Below, one piece after another: positions 1-7,666 of a DNA stretch of 14,058 nt. Numbering within the stretch: the stretch's first letter is position 1; the number at the start of each line of letters is the position of its first letter. The notes under the pieces are model-generated. The model was not told the DNA's origin, searched no databases, and saw only the letters and a program-made list of their open reading frames with translations. Source of the DNA: an uncultured Lachnospiraceae bacterium (GTDB taxonomy: Bacteria > Bacillota > Clostridia > Lachnospirales > Lachnospiraceae); NCBI GenBank assembly GCA_902783095.1, contig CACZPX010000258.1, positions 1-14,058 on the forward strand, written 5' to 3'. The translations under genes and the position numbers were made by a program.

Positions 1-1
1 A

Positions 2-664
2 AAGGCCTCAGGCGCGGACCTGCTGCGCGGCGGCGCGTTCAAGCCGCGCACGTCGCCGTATTCTTTCCAGGGCCTGCGGGAGGAGGGCCTGCGCCTGCTT
101 TCGATCGCCAAAAGGGAGACCGGCCTGCCGCTGGTGTCCGAGGTGATGGATATCTCACAGCTCAAGTATTTTGACGATATCGACGTGATCCAGGTGGGCG
201 CGCGCAACATGCAGAATTTCGAACTGTTGAAGGAGCTGGGGCATATCGACAAGCCCATTCTTTTAAAGCGCGGGCTGATGGCCACCTTTGAGGAACTGCT
301 GATGAGCGCGGAGTATATCATGGCGGGCGGCAACGAACGGGTGATCCTGTGCGAACGCGGCATCCGCGGTTTTGACACCTATACCCGCAACGTGCTGGAC
401 GTGTGCGCCATCCCGGTGCTGCACAAACTCTCGCATCTGCCGGTGATCGTGGATCCGAGCCATTCCACCGGACGCGCAGAGCTGGTGGCGCCCATGTCGC
501 TGGCGGCGACGGCAGCCGGCGCGGACGGCCTGATCATAGAGGTGCACAACGACCCGCCGCACGCGCTGTGCGACGGCAAGCAGTCCCTTACGCCCAAAGC
601 CTTTGACGTACTGAAAAAGCAGATCGACGTGATCCGCACGGCCAGACAGGGCTTTGCGCGGTAG
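2..664 (+). CDS. aroF: 3-deoxy-7-phosphoheptulonate (DAHP) synthase, type I-beta, 5'-truncated by window edge
   Basis: This enzyme condenses phosphoenolpyruvate with erythrose-4-phosphate, the first step of the shikimate pathway. The frame is open from base 2 with no start inside the window; 220 C-terminal residues are visible. Against a usual length near 338, about 118 residues are missing, including the conserved metal-ligand cysteine and any N-terminal ferredoxin-like regulatory domain. Visible motifs are LRGGAFKPRTSPYSFQG (residues 8-24 of the fragment, PEP/phosphate binding), GARNMQNF, LKRG, DPSHSTG (metal ligand His154), IIEVHNDP (Glu180) and CDGKQSL (Asp191). These match the AroA(I-beta)/KDO8P-synthase-like family of Thermotoga and Bacillus, not the E. 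coli AroFGH type. The stop lies 45 nt before the tyrA start, so it probably heads the operon's visible part. Whether it is feedback-regulated cannot be judged without the N-terminus. Confidence 0.95.
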   Translation, partial: KASGADLLRGGAFKPRTSPYSFQGLREEGLRLLSIAKRETGLPLVSEVMDISQLKYFDDIDVIQVGARNMQNFELLKELGHIDKPILLKRGLMATFEELLMSAEYIMAGGNERVILCERGIRGFDTYTRNVLDVCAIPVLHKLSHLPVIVDPSHSTGRAELVAPMSLAATAAGADGLIIEVHNDPPHALCDGKQSLTPKAFDVLKKQIDVIRTARQGFAR

Positions 665-709
665 GATACGGGCGGTTTGGCCGCACAGGAGACGAAAGAG
701 GGTTTGAAC

Positions 710-1582
710 ATGGAAAAGCAACCGGAAAAAACGGAAAAGCAAGGGTTTGAAACCGTGGGGATCGTAGGGCTGGGCCTGATCGGCGGTTCGTTTGCCAAGG
801 CGCTCAGCGCGCGGACGGACTGCACCGTGTACGCCTGCGACGTCAACGAGACGGTCTTCTATAAGGCGGAGGAAGACGGCGTGATAAGCGGCGTTCTGGA
901 CGAGACGACCATCCCCGCCTGCAGCCTGATCCTGATCGCTCTGTACCCCAGGGACGCGGTGAACTGGCTGATGGAGCACTGCGGGCATATCGCCGCGGAT
1001 ACGGTGGTGATCGACTGCTGCGGCGTAAAGCGCTACGTGGCCTATCCCATGGAGAACCTGGCGCGTTCCCACGGCTTTGTGTACGTGGGCGGCCATCCGA
1101 TGGCAGGCCGGGAGTTTTCCGGCTACGACGCAGCGGACGGCGCTGTCTTTTCCGGGGCCTGGATGATCCTGATCGATCCGCCGGAGGAGCTTTTGCCCAA
1201 GCTGGAGTATTTCTTTACGGCGCTGGGATTTAGGGGCGTCCAGACGGCGTCCGCGGAGGAGCACGACCGGAAGATCGCCTATACCTCCCAGCTGGCGCAT
1301 ATTTTATCCAGCTCGTACGTCAAAAGCCCCACGGCCATGGAACACAAGGGCTTTTCGGCCGGCAGCTTCCGGTCGCTTACGCGCGTGGCCTATCTGAACG
1401 AGACGATGTGGACGGAACTCTTTTTGGAGAACCGCGACTATCTGGCGGAGGAGATCCGCATCCTGCGGGAGCATCTGCAGGAATATGAAAACGCGCTGCA
1501 TGCGCGGGACGCCAACGTGCTGAAGTCCCTGCTGCGCGACGGGCGCATCCGCAAGGAAAAGGTGGAGGGCTGGCATTCATGA
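710..1582 (+). CDS. tyrA: prephenate dehydrogenase
   Basis: This 290-residue enzyme oxidatively decarboxylates prephenate to 4-hydroxyphenylpyruvate, the committed step to tyrosine. The ATG at 710 is chosen because GAGGG (698-702) lies 7 nt upstream; an in-frame TTG at 677 has no comparable site. The N-terminal Rossmann fold shows GLGLIGGS (20-27) and an Asp at the end of strand 2 (CDVNE, Asp44), which suggests NAD over NADP. HPMAG (129-133) carries the catalytic His129, SQLAH (193-197) matches the usual S-x-L-P-H substrate motif, and LTRVA places the prephenate-carboxylate arginine at Arg225. No C-terminal ACT domain is present; the protein ends in a short charged tail, so feedback by tyrosine is not evident. 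Its stop overlaps the aroB start as ATGA, which implies translational coupling. Arogenate dehydrogenase is an alternative substrate specificity that cannot be excluded by sequence. Confidence 0.95.
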   Translation: MEKQPEKTEKQGFETVGIVGLGLIGGSFAKALSARTDCTVYACDVNETVFYKAEEDGVISGVLDETTIPACSLILIALYPRDAVNWLMEHCGHIAADTVVIDCCGVKRYVAYPMENLARSHGFVYVGGHPMAGREFSGYDAADGAVFSGAWMILIDPPEELLPKLEYFFTALGFRGVQTASAEEHDRKIAYTSQLAHILSSSYVKSPTAMEHKGFSAGSFRSLTRVAYLNETMWTELFLENRDYLAEEIRILREHLQEYENALHARDANVLKSLLRDGRIRKEKVEGWHS

Positions 1583-2649
1583 ACGGCGGGATCACGGAAC
1601 TGACCATCCGCACCGGCAGTCCCTACCCGGTCTGGGTGGGAGACGGCCTGCTGCGGGACTGCGGAGAGCTTCTGGCACGGCGCACGGCCCCCTGTACGGT
1701 CTTTCTGGTGTCCGACGATGTGGTGGCGCCGCTGTACATGGAGCGCACCGCGCAGGCGTTTGCGGCGGCCGGCTTTACGGTGGTCCGGCACATGTTCCCG
1801 CACGGCGAGGCGCACAAGACGCCGGAGACGCTGATGCAGCTGGTGGAGCACATGGCGCAGGCGGGGCTTACGCGCGCGGATATCGCGGCGGCGCTGGGCG
1901 GCGGTGTGACCGGAGATCTGACCGGCTTTGCCGCGTCGGTGTACCAGCGCGGCATCCGCTGCGTGCAGCTGCCCACGACGGTGCTGGCGGCGGTGGATTC
2001 CTCCGTAGGCGGAAAGACCGCCGTGGACCTGCCGGCCGGCAAGAATCTGATGGGAAGTTTCTGGCAGCCTTTCGCGGTGATCTGCGACTGTGAAACGTTC
2101 GCGACCCTGCCTCCCGCGGTGTACGCGGACGGGCTGGCGGAGGCAGTCAAATACGGGGTGCTCTGCGATCCGGCGCTGTTTGCGCGCTTTGAAGGGTTTT
2201 CGCGCGGGGACGCGACGGCGGACCTGATCGCGCGGTGCATCTCCATAAAGGAACAGTATGTGACCGGCGACGAGACCGATCACGGAAAACGGCAGTTTTT
2301 AAACCTGGGGCACACGCCCGCGCACGCGATAGAAAAGTGCTCCGGCTACGCCGTCTCCCACGGGAGCGCGGTGGCGGCGGGCATGGTGCTGATGGCGCGC
2401 ACCTCCGAAAGGCTGGACTATGCGTCTGAGGCCTTCTCGGACCGGCTGGCGGCGCTGCTTGCGAGGTTTGGCCTGCCCACGCATACGGATTTTACCGCAC
2501 GGGAGCTTTCAGACGCCGCCGTGTCGGACAAAAAGCGCCGCGGCGACACCCTTACGCTGGTGATGCCGCGCGCGATCGGAGACTGCGTGCTGGTCCCCGT
2601 TAAAATGGAAGAACTGGAAAGGATCTTTGAGGCGGGGATCGATGGTTGA
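1579..2649 (+). CDS. aroB: 3-dehydroquinate synthase
   Basis: This 356-residue NAD- and metal-dependent enzyme converts DAHP to 3-dehydroquinate, step 2 of the shikimate pathway. Its length is typical for bacterial AroB. Diagnostic motifs in order are GEAHKT (76-81), GGGVTGDLTGFAAS (107-120), QLPTTVLAAVDSSVGGKTAV (130-149), GKNLMGSF (154-161), DGLAEAVKYG (184-193), NLGHTPAHAIE (242-252) and HG (261-262). By family comparison Glu188, His245 and His261 are the zinc ligands, and the K146 and K155 positions are the conserved lysines near substrate phosphate. The usual E-x-G-x-R stretch before the GHT motif reads DHGKR here, a mild deviation. The start ATG overlaps the tyrA stop by 4 nt, and the stop overlaps the aroA start by 8 nt, so it is a coupled middle gene of the aro operon. 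Confidence 0.97.
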   Translation: MNGGITELTIRTGSPYPVWVGDGLLRDCGELLARRTAPCTVFLVSDDVVAPLYMERTAQAFAAAGFTVVRHMFPHGEAHKTPETLMQLVEHMAQAGLTRADIAAALGGGVTGDLTGFAASVYQRGIRCVQLPTTVLAAVDSSVGGKTAVDLPAGKNLMGSFWQPFAVICDCETFATLPPAVYADGLAEAVKYGVLCDPALFARFEGFSRGDATADLIARCISIKEQYVTGDETDHGKRQFLNLGHTPAHAIEKCSGYAVSHGSAVAAGMVLMARTSERLDYASEAFSDRLAALLARFGLPTHTDFTARELSDAAVSDKKRRGDTLTLVMPRAIGDCVLVPVKMEELERIFEAGIDG

Positions 2650-3985
2650 CAACGGGACAGAACACAGACAGGTGCGGATCCAGCCGGCGGCGCTGCGGGG
2701 CAGCTTTACTGCGCCCGCGTCCAAATCGCACGCGCACCGGCTGCTGATCGCGGCGGCGCTGGGAGACCGTCCCTGCACGGTGGAAAACGCGGGGACCTCG
2801 GCGGACATCGAAGCGACGCTCGGCTGCCTGCGCGCGCTGGGGGCCGGGGCTATGCGGCAAAGCGACGCGGTGCGGATCACGCCGCTTTTTGAGACGGCAG
2901 ACGGCCGCAGGATGCTGCGCAGGGCGGATGGGCCGGCCTTTTACGGCAACGCCGTGCCCCTGTTAGACTGCGGGGAGAGCGGCTCGACGCTGCGCTTTTT
3001 TGTGCCGGTCGCGGCGGCGCTGCGGGACGGCGCCGCGTTCTGCGGCAGCGGGCGGCTGAATGAGCGGCCGTTAGCGGAACTGATCGCCTGCCTGCGGGCG
3101 CACGGCGTATCCGCCACGCAGGATCACACGCCGTTTAGCATGTCGGGGCGGCTTACGTCCGGCGTTTTTACCCTGCCGGGGAACGTCTCGTCGCAGTATA
3201 TCACGGGGCTTTTGTTCGCCCTGCCGCTGCTTTCCGGCGACAGTGCAATAAAACTAACCACGCCGCTGTCTTCCGCCGGGTATGTGGCGCTCACCGTACA
3301 GACGCTGCGCGCGTTCGGCGTATCGGTCACAGAGACGGCGGACGGCTTTCTGGTACCGGGCGGACAGCGCTTTCGCACGCCGCAGACGCTTCGCGCGGAG
3401 GGCGACTGGTCCGGCGCAGCCTTTTTCCTGGCAGCCGGCGCGGTGTCCGGACCGATTACAGTGACGGGTTTAAATCCCGCTTCCCTGCATCGGGACCGGG
3501 CTATGGCGGCGCTTTTGCAGCGGTTCGGCGCAGAGGTGCAGACCGATGCAGCCGCGGACGGCAGCGGCACGGTGACGGTGCGGCCCGGGCGGCTGCGTGC
3601 GATCCGCGCGGATCTGGACGAGATCCCGGATCTGGCCCTGCCGTTGGCCGCCGTCGCGGCCTTTGCGGAGGGGGAGAGCGTGTTTACCGGCTGCGGCAGG
3701 CTGCGGTTAAAGGAGTCGGACCGGCTGCAGGCCATATTGACGGTGCTGCGGGCCTTTGGCATCCGCGCTGCGGCGCAGGCGGACGAACTGCATATATGGG
3801 GCGGAAAGCCGCGCGGCGCGGCGGTCGACAGTTTTAACGACCACCGCGTGGCCATGATGGCCGCGGTGCTTGCAGCCGGCGCGGAGGGACCGACGGTGAT
3901 AGACGGCGCGGACTGCGTAAGCAAGTCCTATCCGGCCTTTTTTGAGGACTACAGAGCTTTGGGAGGTGTCGCGGATGGCATCTGA
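2642..3985 (+). CDS. aroA: 3-phosphoshikimate 1-carboxyvinyltransferase (EPSP synthase)
   Basis: This enzyme transfers the enolpyruvyl group of PEP to shikimate-3-phosphate, step 6 of the pathway, and is the glyphosate target. The ATG at 2642 gives 447 residues and has GAGG (2629-2632) 9 nt upstream; an in-frame TTG at 2627 would overlap that site. Motifs are SKSHAHR (27-33, Lys28 and Arg33), CGESGSTLRF (110-119), SSQ (183-185, shikimate phosphate), EIPDLALP (327-334, catalytic Asp330), LKESDR (356-361), NDHRVAMM (399-406) and CVSKSYP (425-431). At the glyphosate-determining loop the glycine is kept (Gly114), but the positions equal to E. coli Thr97 and Pro101 are Ser115 and Phe119. The gene is coupled on both sides: 8-nt overlap with aroB, 11-nt overlap with aroC. 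Confidence 0.97.
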   Translation: MVDNGTEHRQVRIQPAALRGSFTAPASKSHAHRLLIAAALGDRPCTVENAGTSADIEATLGCLRALGAGAMRQSDAVRITPLFETADGRRMLRRADGPAFYGNAVPLLDCGESGSTLRFFVPVAAALRDGAAFCGSGRLNERPLAELIACLRAHGVSATQDHTPFSMSGRLTSGVFTLPGNVSSQYITGLLFALPLLSGDSAIKLTTPLSSAGYVALTVQTLRAFGVSVTETADGFLVPGGQRFRTPQTLRAEGDWSGAAFFLAAGAVSGPITVTGLNPASLHRDRAMAALLQRFGAEVQTDAAADGSGTVTVRPGRLRAIRADLDEIPDLALPLAAVAAFAEGESVFTGCGRLRLKESDRLQAILTVLRAFGIRAAAQADELHIWGGKPRGAAVDSFNDHRVAMMAAVLAAGAEGPTVIDGADCVSKSYPAFFEDYRALGGVADGI

Positions 3986-5063
3986 ATGCGGAAACAGGAT
4001 AACGGTCTCGCTTTTTGGCGCTTCGCACGGGCCCGCCGTGGGGGCGGTCGTAAACGGGCTGCCCGCGGGAGAACCCGTAAATACGGAGGCGCTGCAGCGG
4101 TTTTTGGACCGCCGCGCGCCGGGACGGTCGGCGCTTGCGACCGCCAGAAAGGAAACGGATGTCCCGCGGTTTTTATCCGGGATCCGGGACGGTGCGACGA
4201 CCGGCGATCCGGTGGCCGTCGTCTTTGAAAACGGCGACGCGCACAGCGGCGATTACGAGGCGCTCCGCTTTACGCCGCGGCCCGGACACGCGGACTATAC
4301 GGCCCTGCTCCGGTACGGAGAGAGCGCGGATCTGCGCGGCGGCGGACATTTTTCCGGACGGCTCACGGCGCCGCTCTGTGCGGCGGGCGGTCTGGCGCTG
4401 CAGCTGCTTGCACGGCGCGGCGTGGCGGTCGGCGCGCACCTGCTGCGCGTGGGAGAAGCCCGCGATATGGCCTTTGACCCGGTGTGCGTAAGTCCCGCGG
4501 ACTTTGCCGGCATCCTTAAAAATGAACTGCCGGTGCTTGACGCGGCGGCCGGCGCGGCCATGAAGCAGGAGATCCTGGCGGCCAGGACGGCGGAGGATTC
4601 CGTGGGCGGCTGCGTGGAATGCGCGGTGACCGGCCTGCCGGGCGGCGTGGGCGACCCGATGTTTGACGGGGTGGAGAGCGTGCTGGCAAAGCTGTTGTTC
4701 GGCATCCCGGCGGTAAAAGCGGTCTCCTTCGGCGCGGGCGAAGACTATGCCGGCCTGCGCGGCTCGCAGGCAAACGACGCGTTCTGCGTACGGGACGGGG
4801 CGGTGAGGACCGTCACCAATCACTGCGGCGGGATCCTGGGCGGCATCACAAACGGCATGCCGTTATTGTTTTCCGTAACGTTCAAGCCCACGCCGTCCAT
4901 CGGAACGGCGCAGCAGAGCGTGGATCTGCGGACTATGAAAGAGACAACGATCGAGATAAAGGGGCGGCACGATCCCTGCGTCGCGGTGCGCGCGGTGCCC
5001 GTGGTGGAGGCCGCGGCGGCGCTTGCCGTTCTGGACCTTTTGGCAGGGGCCGGAAGACTGTAG
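3975..5063 (+). CDS. aroC: chorismate synthase
   Basis: This 362-residue enzyme needs reduced FMN and removes phosphate from EPSP to give chorismate, the last common step. The ATG at 3975 is preceded by GGGAGG (3961-3966) at 8-nt spacing and lies inside the 3' end of aroA (11-nt overlap); an upstream in-frame codon at 3942 lacks such a site. Family signatures read in order: GASHGPAVGAVVNGLPAG near the N-terminus, RRAPGRSALATARKETD (FMN/substrate arginines), TTGDPVAV, FTPRPGHADYTA, RYG then DLRGGGHFSGRLTAP, a central DSVGGCVE, GLPGGVGDPMFDGVE, GEDYAGLRGSQAND, GGILGGITNGMP and FKPTPSIGTAQ, with GRHDPC near the C-terminus. All flavin- and phosphate-binding segments appear intact. It is the final gene of the first aro block; the next gene starts 190 nt later. 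Confidence 0.97.
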   Translation: MASECGNRITVSLFGASHGPAVGAVVNGLPAGEPVNTEALQRFLDRRAPGRSALATARKETDVPRFLSGIRDGATTGDPVAVVFENGDAHSGDYEALRFTPRPGHADYTALLRYGESADLRGGGHFSGRLTAPLCAAGGLALQLLARRGVAVGAHLLRVGEARDMAFDPVCVSPADFAGILKNELPVLDAAAGAAMKQEILAARTAEDSVGGCVECAVTGLPGGVGDPMFDGVESVLAKLLFGIPAVKAVSFGAGEDYAGLRGSQANDAFCVRDGAVRTVTNHCGGILGGITNGMPLLFSVTFKPTPSIGTAQQSVDLRTMKETTIEIKGRHDPCVAVRAVPVVEAAAALAVLDLLAGAGRL

Positions 5064-5086
5064 GCCGTAATAAGGATCGGCCCTTT

Positions 5087-5162
5087 GTCATCCTGAGCGC
5101 AGCGAACGGAGTCGAAGGATCCCCCTCGGCTTTTCAGGATCCTTCGCTGCGCGCAGGATGAC
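5087..5162. repeat. imperfect palindromic intergenic repeat between aroC and pheA
   Basis: The left arm (5087-5122) and right arm (5137-5162) are reverse complements apart from one mismatch and a 10-nt insertion in the left arm (5107-5116, CGGAGTCGAA). The arms start with GTCATCCTG and end at GGATCC, with a 14-nt loop at 5123-5136. The folded RNA would have a stem of about 25 pairs. No T-run follows on either strand, so it is not a standard intrinsic terminator. The core GTCATCCTGAGCG...GAAGGATCC resembles a dispersed repeat I recall from many bacterial genomes; this is recollection, not a search. The rest of the 5064-5253 gap shows no convincing promoter, T-box or ORF. Confidence 0.75.
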
Positions 5163-5253
5163 GGCAGGGCGGCAGGAACCGTTATCGGAGCCGCATCGTC
5201 ATACGAAAGGACATATCATCAGATAAAAAGACCAAACAGAGCAAGGAGTTATT

Positions 5254-6396
5254 ATGAGCAGTTTGGAAGAACTCAGAAAAGAAATGGACGCGGTCAACAG
5301 CGGGATGATGGACCTGTTCAAAAAGCGGATGGAAGTCTCCGCCGCGATCGCGGCCTGCAAGCAGCAGAGCGGGGCGCCGGTGTACGATCCCGCAAGGGAG
5401 CGCACCATATTGGCGGCGGTGAGCGAGCAGGCGGGCGAAGGCCTGGAAGATTACGCCCGCGTCCTGTTTCAGACGCTGTTTGACCTGAGCCGGTCCTACC
5501 AGGTGAGCAAAAGTGGCCGCGGCGGCGCGCTGACGGCTGCGGTGGAAGCGGCAAGGGACAACACGCCCGCGCTGTTTCCGCAGCGGGCGCTGGTAGCCTG
5601 CCAGGGCGTGGAGGGCGCGTATTCGCAGCTGGCCTGCGACAAGCTCTTTGCCGCGCCCAGCATCATGTACAGCAAGACCTTTGACGGCGTTTTCCAGATG
5701 GTCCAGAAGGGCTTCTGCCGTTTTGGCATCCTGCCCATAGAAAACAGCTCCTACGGTTCGGTCACGGCGGTCTACGACCTGATGAAGAACCACAATTTCC
5801 ATATCGTGCGGTCTCTGCGGCTGCACGTCGACCACTGCCTGCTGGTAAAGCCCGGCACAAAGCCGGAAGACGTGCGGGAGATCTGCTCCCACAGCCAGGC
5901 GATCGGCCAGTGCGCGGGCTTTCTGGCGACCCTGCCAAACGTGAAGGTGACCGCCTGCGAAAATACGGCGGAGGCCGCCCGCATGGTGGCGCAGTCGCCG
6001 CGCACGGACATCGCGGCCATCGCCTCGCACAACTGCGCGTCGCTCTACGGCCTGGTCTCGGTAAAGGACCACATCCAGGACCGCGAGAACAACTATACGC
6101 GCTTTATCTGCATCTCCCGCGACCTGGAGATCTACCCCGGCGCGAACCGCATGAGCATGATGTTCACGCTGCCGCACAGCCCGGGCTCGCTCTACCGGAT
6201 GATCGCAAAGTTCGCGGCGCTGGGCTTAAACATCACCAAGCTGGAGAGCCGTCCCATCGCGGGACGCGACTTTGAATTCATGTTCTATCTGGACGTGGAG
6301 GCCTCCGCGCAGCAGCCGGAGGTGGTGAAGCTTCTGGGCGAACTGGAGGTTTCCGGCGAGTACTTTAATTTCCTGGGCAATTACAGCGAGGTCTGA
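5254..6396 (+). CDS. pheA: bifunctional chorismate mutase / prephenate dehydratase (P-protein) with ACT domain
   Basis: This 380-residue protein isomerises chorismate to prephenate and dehydrates and decarboxylates it to phenylpyruvate. Residues 1-83 form an AroQ-class chorismate mutase whose active-site set aligns with E. coli at a constant offset of 3: Arg8, Arg25, Lys36, Asp45, Arg48 and Glu49, with Gln83 near the end. A linker (84-110) follows. The prephenate dehydratase domain runs from about 111 to 295 and shows GAYSQLA, PIENSSYGSV (161-170), CSHSQAIGQC and the catalytic TRF (282-284). The C-terminal ACT domain (about 300-375) keeps ESRP (331-334), while the usual GALV reads GSLY (311-314); feedback by phenylalanine is expected. 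The start has AAGGAG (5243-5248) 5 nt upstream. It opens the second aro block, and its stop is separated from the aroE/aroK start by a single base. Confidence 0.97.
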   Translation: MSSLEELRKEMDAVNSGMMDLFKKRMEVSAAIAACKQQSGAPVYDPARERTILAAVSEQAGEGLEDYARVLFQTLFDLSRSYQVSKSGRGGALTAAVEAARDNTPALFPQRALVACQGVEGAYSQLACDKLFAAPSIMYSKTFDGVFQMVQKGFCRFGILPIENSSYGSVTAVYDLMKNHNFHIVRSLRLHVDHCLLVKPGTKPEDVREICSHSQAIGQCAGFLATLPNVKVTACENTAEAARMVAQSPRTDIAAIASHNCASLYGLVSVKDHIQDRENNYTRFICISRDLEIYPGANRMSMMFTLPHSPGSLYRMIAKFAALGLNITKLESRPIAGRDFEFMFYLDVEASAQQPEVVKLLGELEVSGEYFNFLGNYSEV

Positions 6397-6397
6397 C

Positions 6398-7627
6398 ATG
6401 CGCTTTGGACTGATCGGCTGGCCGCTGGGGCACAGCTTTTCGGAAAAGATCCACGGGATGCTGGGAAACGGGGAGTACCGGCTGTATCCGCTGCGGGCGG
6501 AGGAGCTGGACGCCTTTCTGCGCCGGCCGGACCTTGGCGGCCTGAACGTGACGATCCCCTACAAACAGGCCGTGCTGCCGTACTGCGGCAGTCTGTCGCC
6601 GGCGGCGCGCGGGATCGGCTGCGTGAACGTGCTGCGGTTTACCAAAGACGGCATTGCGGGGGACAATACGGACGCGGAAGGCCTGCGCTTTCTGGCCGGG
6701 CGTGCCGGCGTGTCCCTGCAAAACAGGAAGGTCGTGATCCTGGGGACCGGCGGTACGAGTAAAACGGCAGCCTGGTGCGCCGCGCAGGCCGGGGCGGCGC
6801 AGATCGTGAAGATCTCCCGGTCCGGACCGGAACATTACGGCAATATCGCAAGGCACCGCGACGCGGACGTGCTGATCAACACCACCCCCGTGGGCATGTA
6901 CCCGGACAACGGCGAAACGCCGGTGGACCTGGACGTCTTTGACGGGCTTTCCGGGGTGCTGGACGTGGTCTACAATCCGCTGCGGACCGCGCTCGTGCTG
7001 CAGGCGCGGGAGCGAGGCATCCCGTCTGGGGGCGGCCTGCCCATGCTGGCGATGCAGGCGGTCGCCGCGGACCGGCTCTTTTTTGACCGGAAGGCGGACG
7101 AAGAGGCGGAGAAAGCCGCCGCGGAGCGGATCCTGCAGGCGCTGGAACAGGAACTGGAAAACGTCGTGCTGATCGGCATGCCGGGCTGCGGCAAGAGCAG
7201 AATCGGCCGGGCTGTCGCCGAAAAGCTGGGGCGGCGGTTTGTGGATCTGGACCAGGCGGTCACGCAAAGCTGCGGGCGCACGCCGGCGCAGATCATCACG
7301 CAGGACGGCGAAGAGGCCTTCCGGGAGGCGGAGACTGCGCAGGTAAACAGGATGGCGAAGGAGACCGGCCTGGTGATCGCCTGCGGCGGCGGGACGGTGC
7401 TGCGGGCCGAAAACGTGCGCGCCCTGCGGCAAAACGGCAGGCTCTGCTGGCTCAGGCGCGGGATTTCCGCACTGGCCACAGAGGACCGTCCGCTCTCGGG
7501 CGATCTGCAGGCCCTGTATCAGAGACGCAGGCCGTTTTATGAGGCGGCGGCAGACTTTTGCGTGGATAACGACGGTACGCCGGAGACGGCGGCCGGACAG
7601 GTGGCAGACCTGTTTTTAAAACGCTGA
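6398..7627 (+). CDS. aroE/aroK: fused shikimate dehydrogenase-shikimate kinase
   Basis: One 409-residue chain joins two enzymes that act in sequence: reduction of 3-dehydroshikimate to shikimate, then its phosphorylation. Residues 1 to about 235 are AroE: GHSFSE (11-16, shikimate-binding serines), NVTIPYK (50-56, catalytic Lys56), GDNTD (88-92, catalytic Asp92), GTGGTSKT (116-123, NADP loop), NTTPVGM (161-167) and GLPMLAMQA (213-221, Gln220). The segment between the nucleotide loop and NTTPVGM is shorter than usual, which makes this a compact AroE. A charged helix (about 231-250) links to shikimate kinase: Walker A GMPGCGKS (260-267), DLD (283-285), GEEAFREAE (304-312), CGGGTV (329-334), lid RPLSGD (364-369) and RRRPFY (376-381). 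The lid region is also short. GAGG (6388-6391) gives 6-nt spacing to the ATG. Both active sites look intact. Confidence 0.95.
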   Translation: MRFGLIGWPLGHSFSEKIHGMLGNGEYRLYPLRAEELDAFLRRPDLGGLNVTIPYKQAVLPYCGSLSPAARGIGCVNVLRFTKDGIAGDNTDAEGLRFLAGRAGVSLQNRKVVILGTGGTSKTAAWCAAQAGAAQIVKISRSGPEHYGNIARHRDADVLINTTPVGMYPDNGETPVDLDVFDGLSGVLDVVYNPLRTALVLQARERGIPSGGGLPMLAMQAVAADRLFFDRKADEEAEKAAAERILQALEQELENVVLIGMPGCGKSRIGRAVAEKLGRRFVDLDQAVTQSCGRTPAQIITQDGEEAFREAETAQVNRMAKETGLVIACGGGTVLRAENVRALRQNGRLCWLRRGISALATEDRPLSGDLQALYQRRRPFYEAAADFCVDNDGTPETAAGQVADLFLKR

Positions 7628-7666
7628 CGGCAGCTAAAGCGGCGGAAGACGAAGGGAGAGACACCA

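Noticed and set aside
677..709. Upstream TTG start for tyrA
   Set aside because: The ATG at 710 has a GAGGG site at good spacing, while the 11 extra residues do not resemble TyrA and would overlap that site.
263..1300. Long minus-strand open frame of 345 codons opposite aroF and tyrA
   Set aside because: It spans two recognised plus-strand genes, its translation is Arg/His-rich with no family motif, and such shadows are common in GC-rich DNA.
2627..2641. Upstream TTG start for aroA
   Set aside because: It would include the ribosome site of the ATG at 2642 and adds no conserved residues.
5064..5253. T-box or other amino-acid-responsive leader before pheA
   Set aside because: No T-box sequence (AGGGTGGNACCGCG-like), leader peptide or terminator/antiterminator pair was seen; the palindrome lacks a T-run.
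5182..6177. Minus-strand open frame of 331 codons opposite pheA
   Set aside because: The plus strand encodes a full P-protein with all catalytic motifs, and the antisense translation has biased composition and no recognisable domain.
6365..7432. Minus-strand open frame of 355 codons opposite aroE/aroK
   Set aside because: Antisense shadow of a gene with clear motifs; rich in Arg, Gln, His and Pro with no ribosome site.
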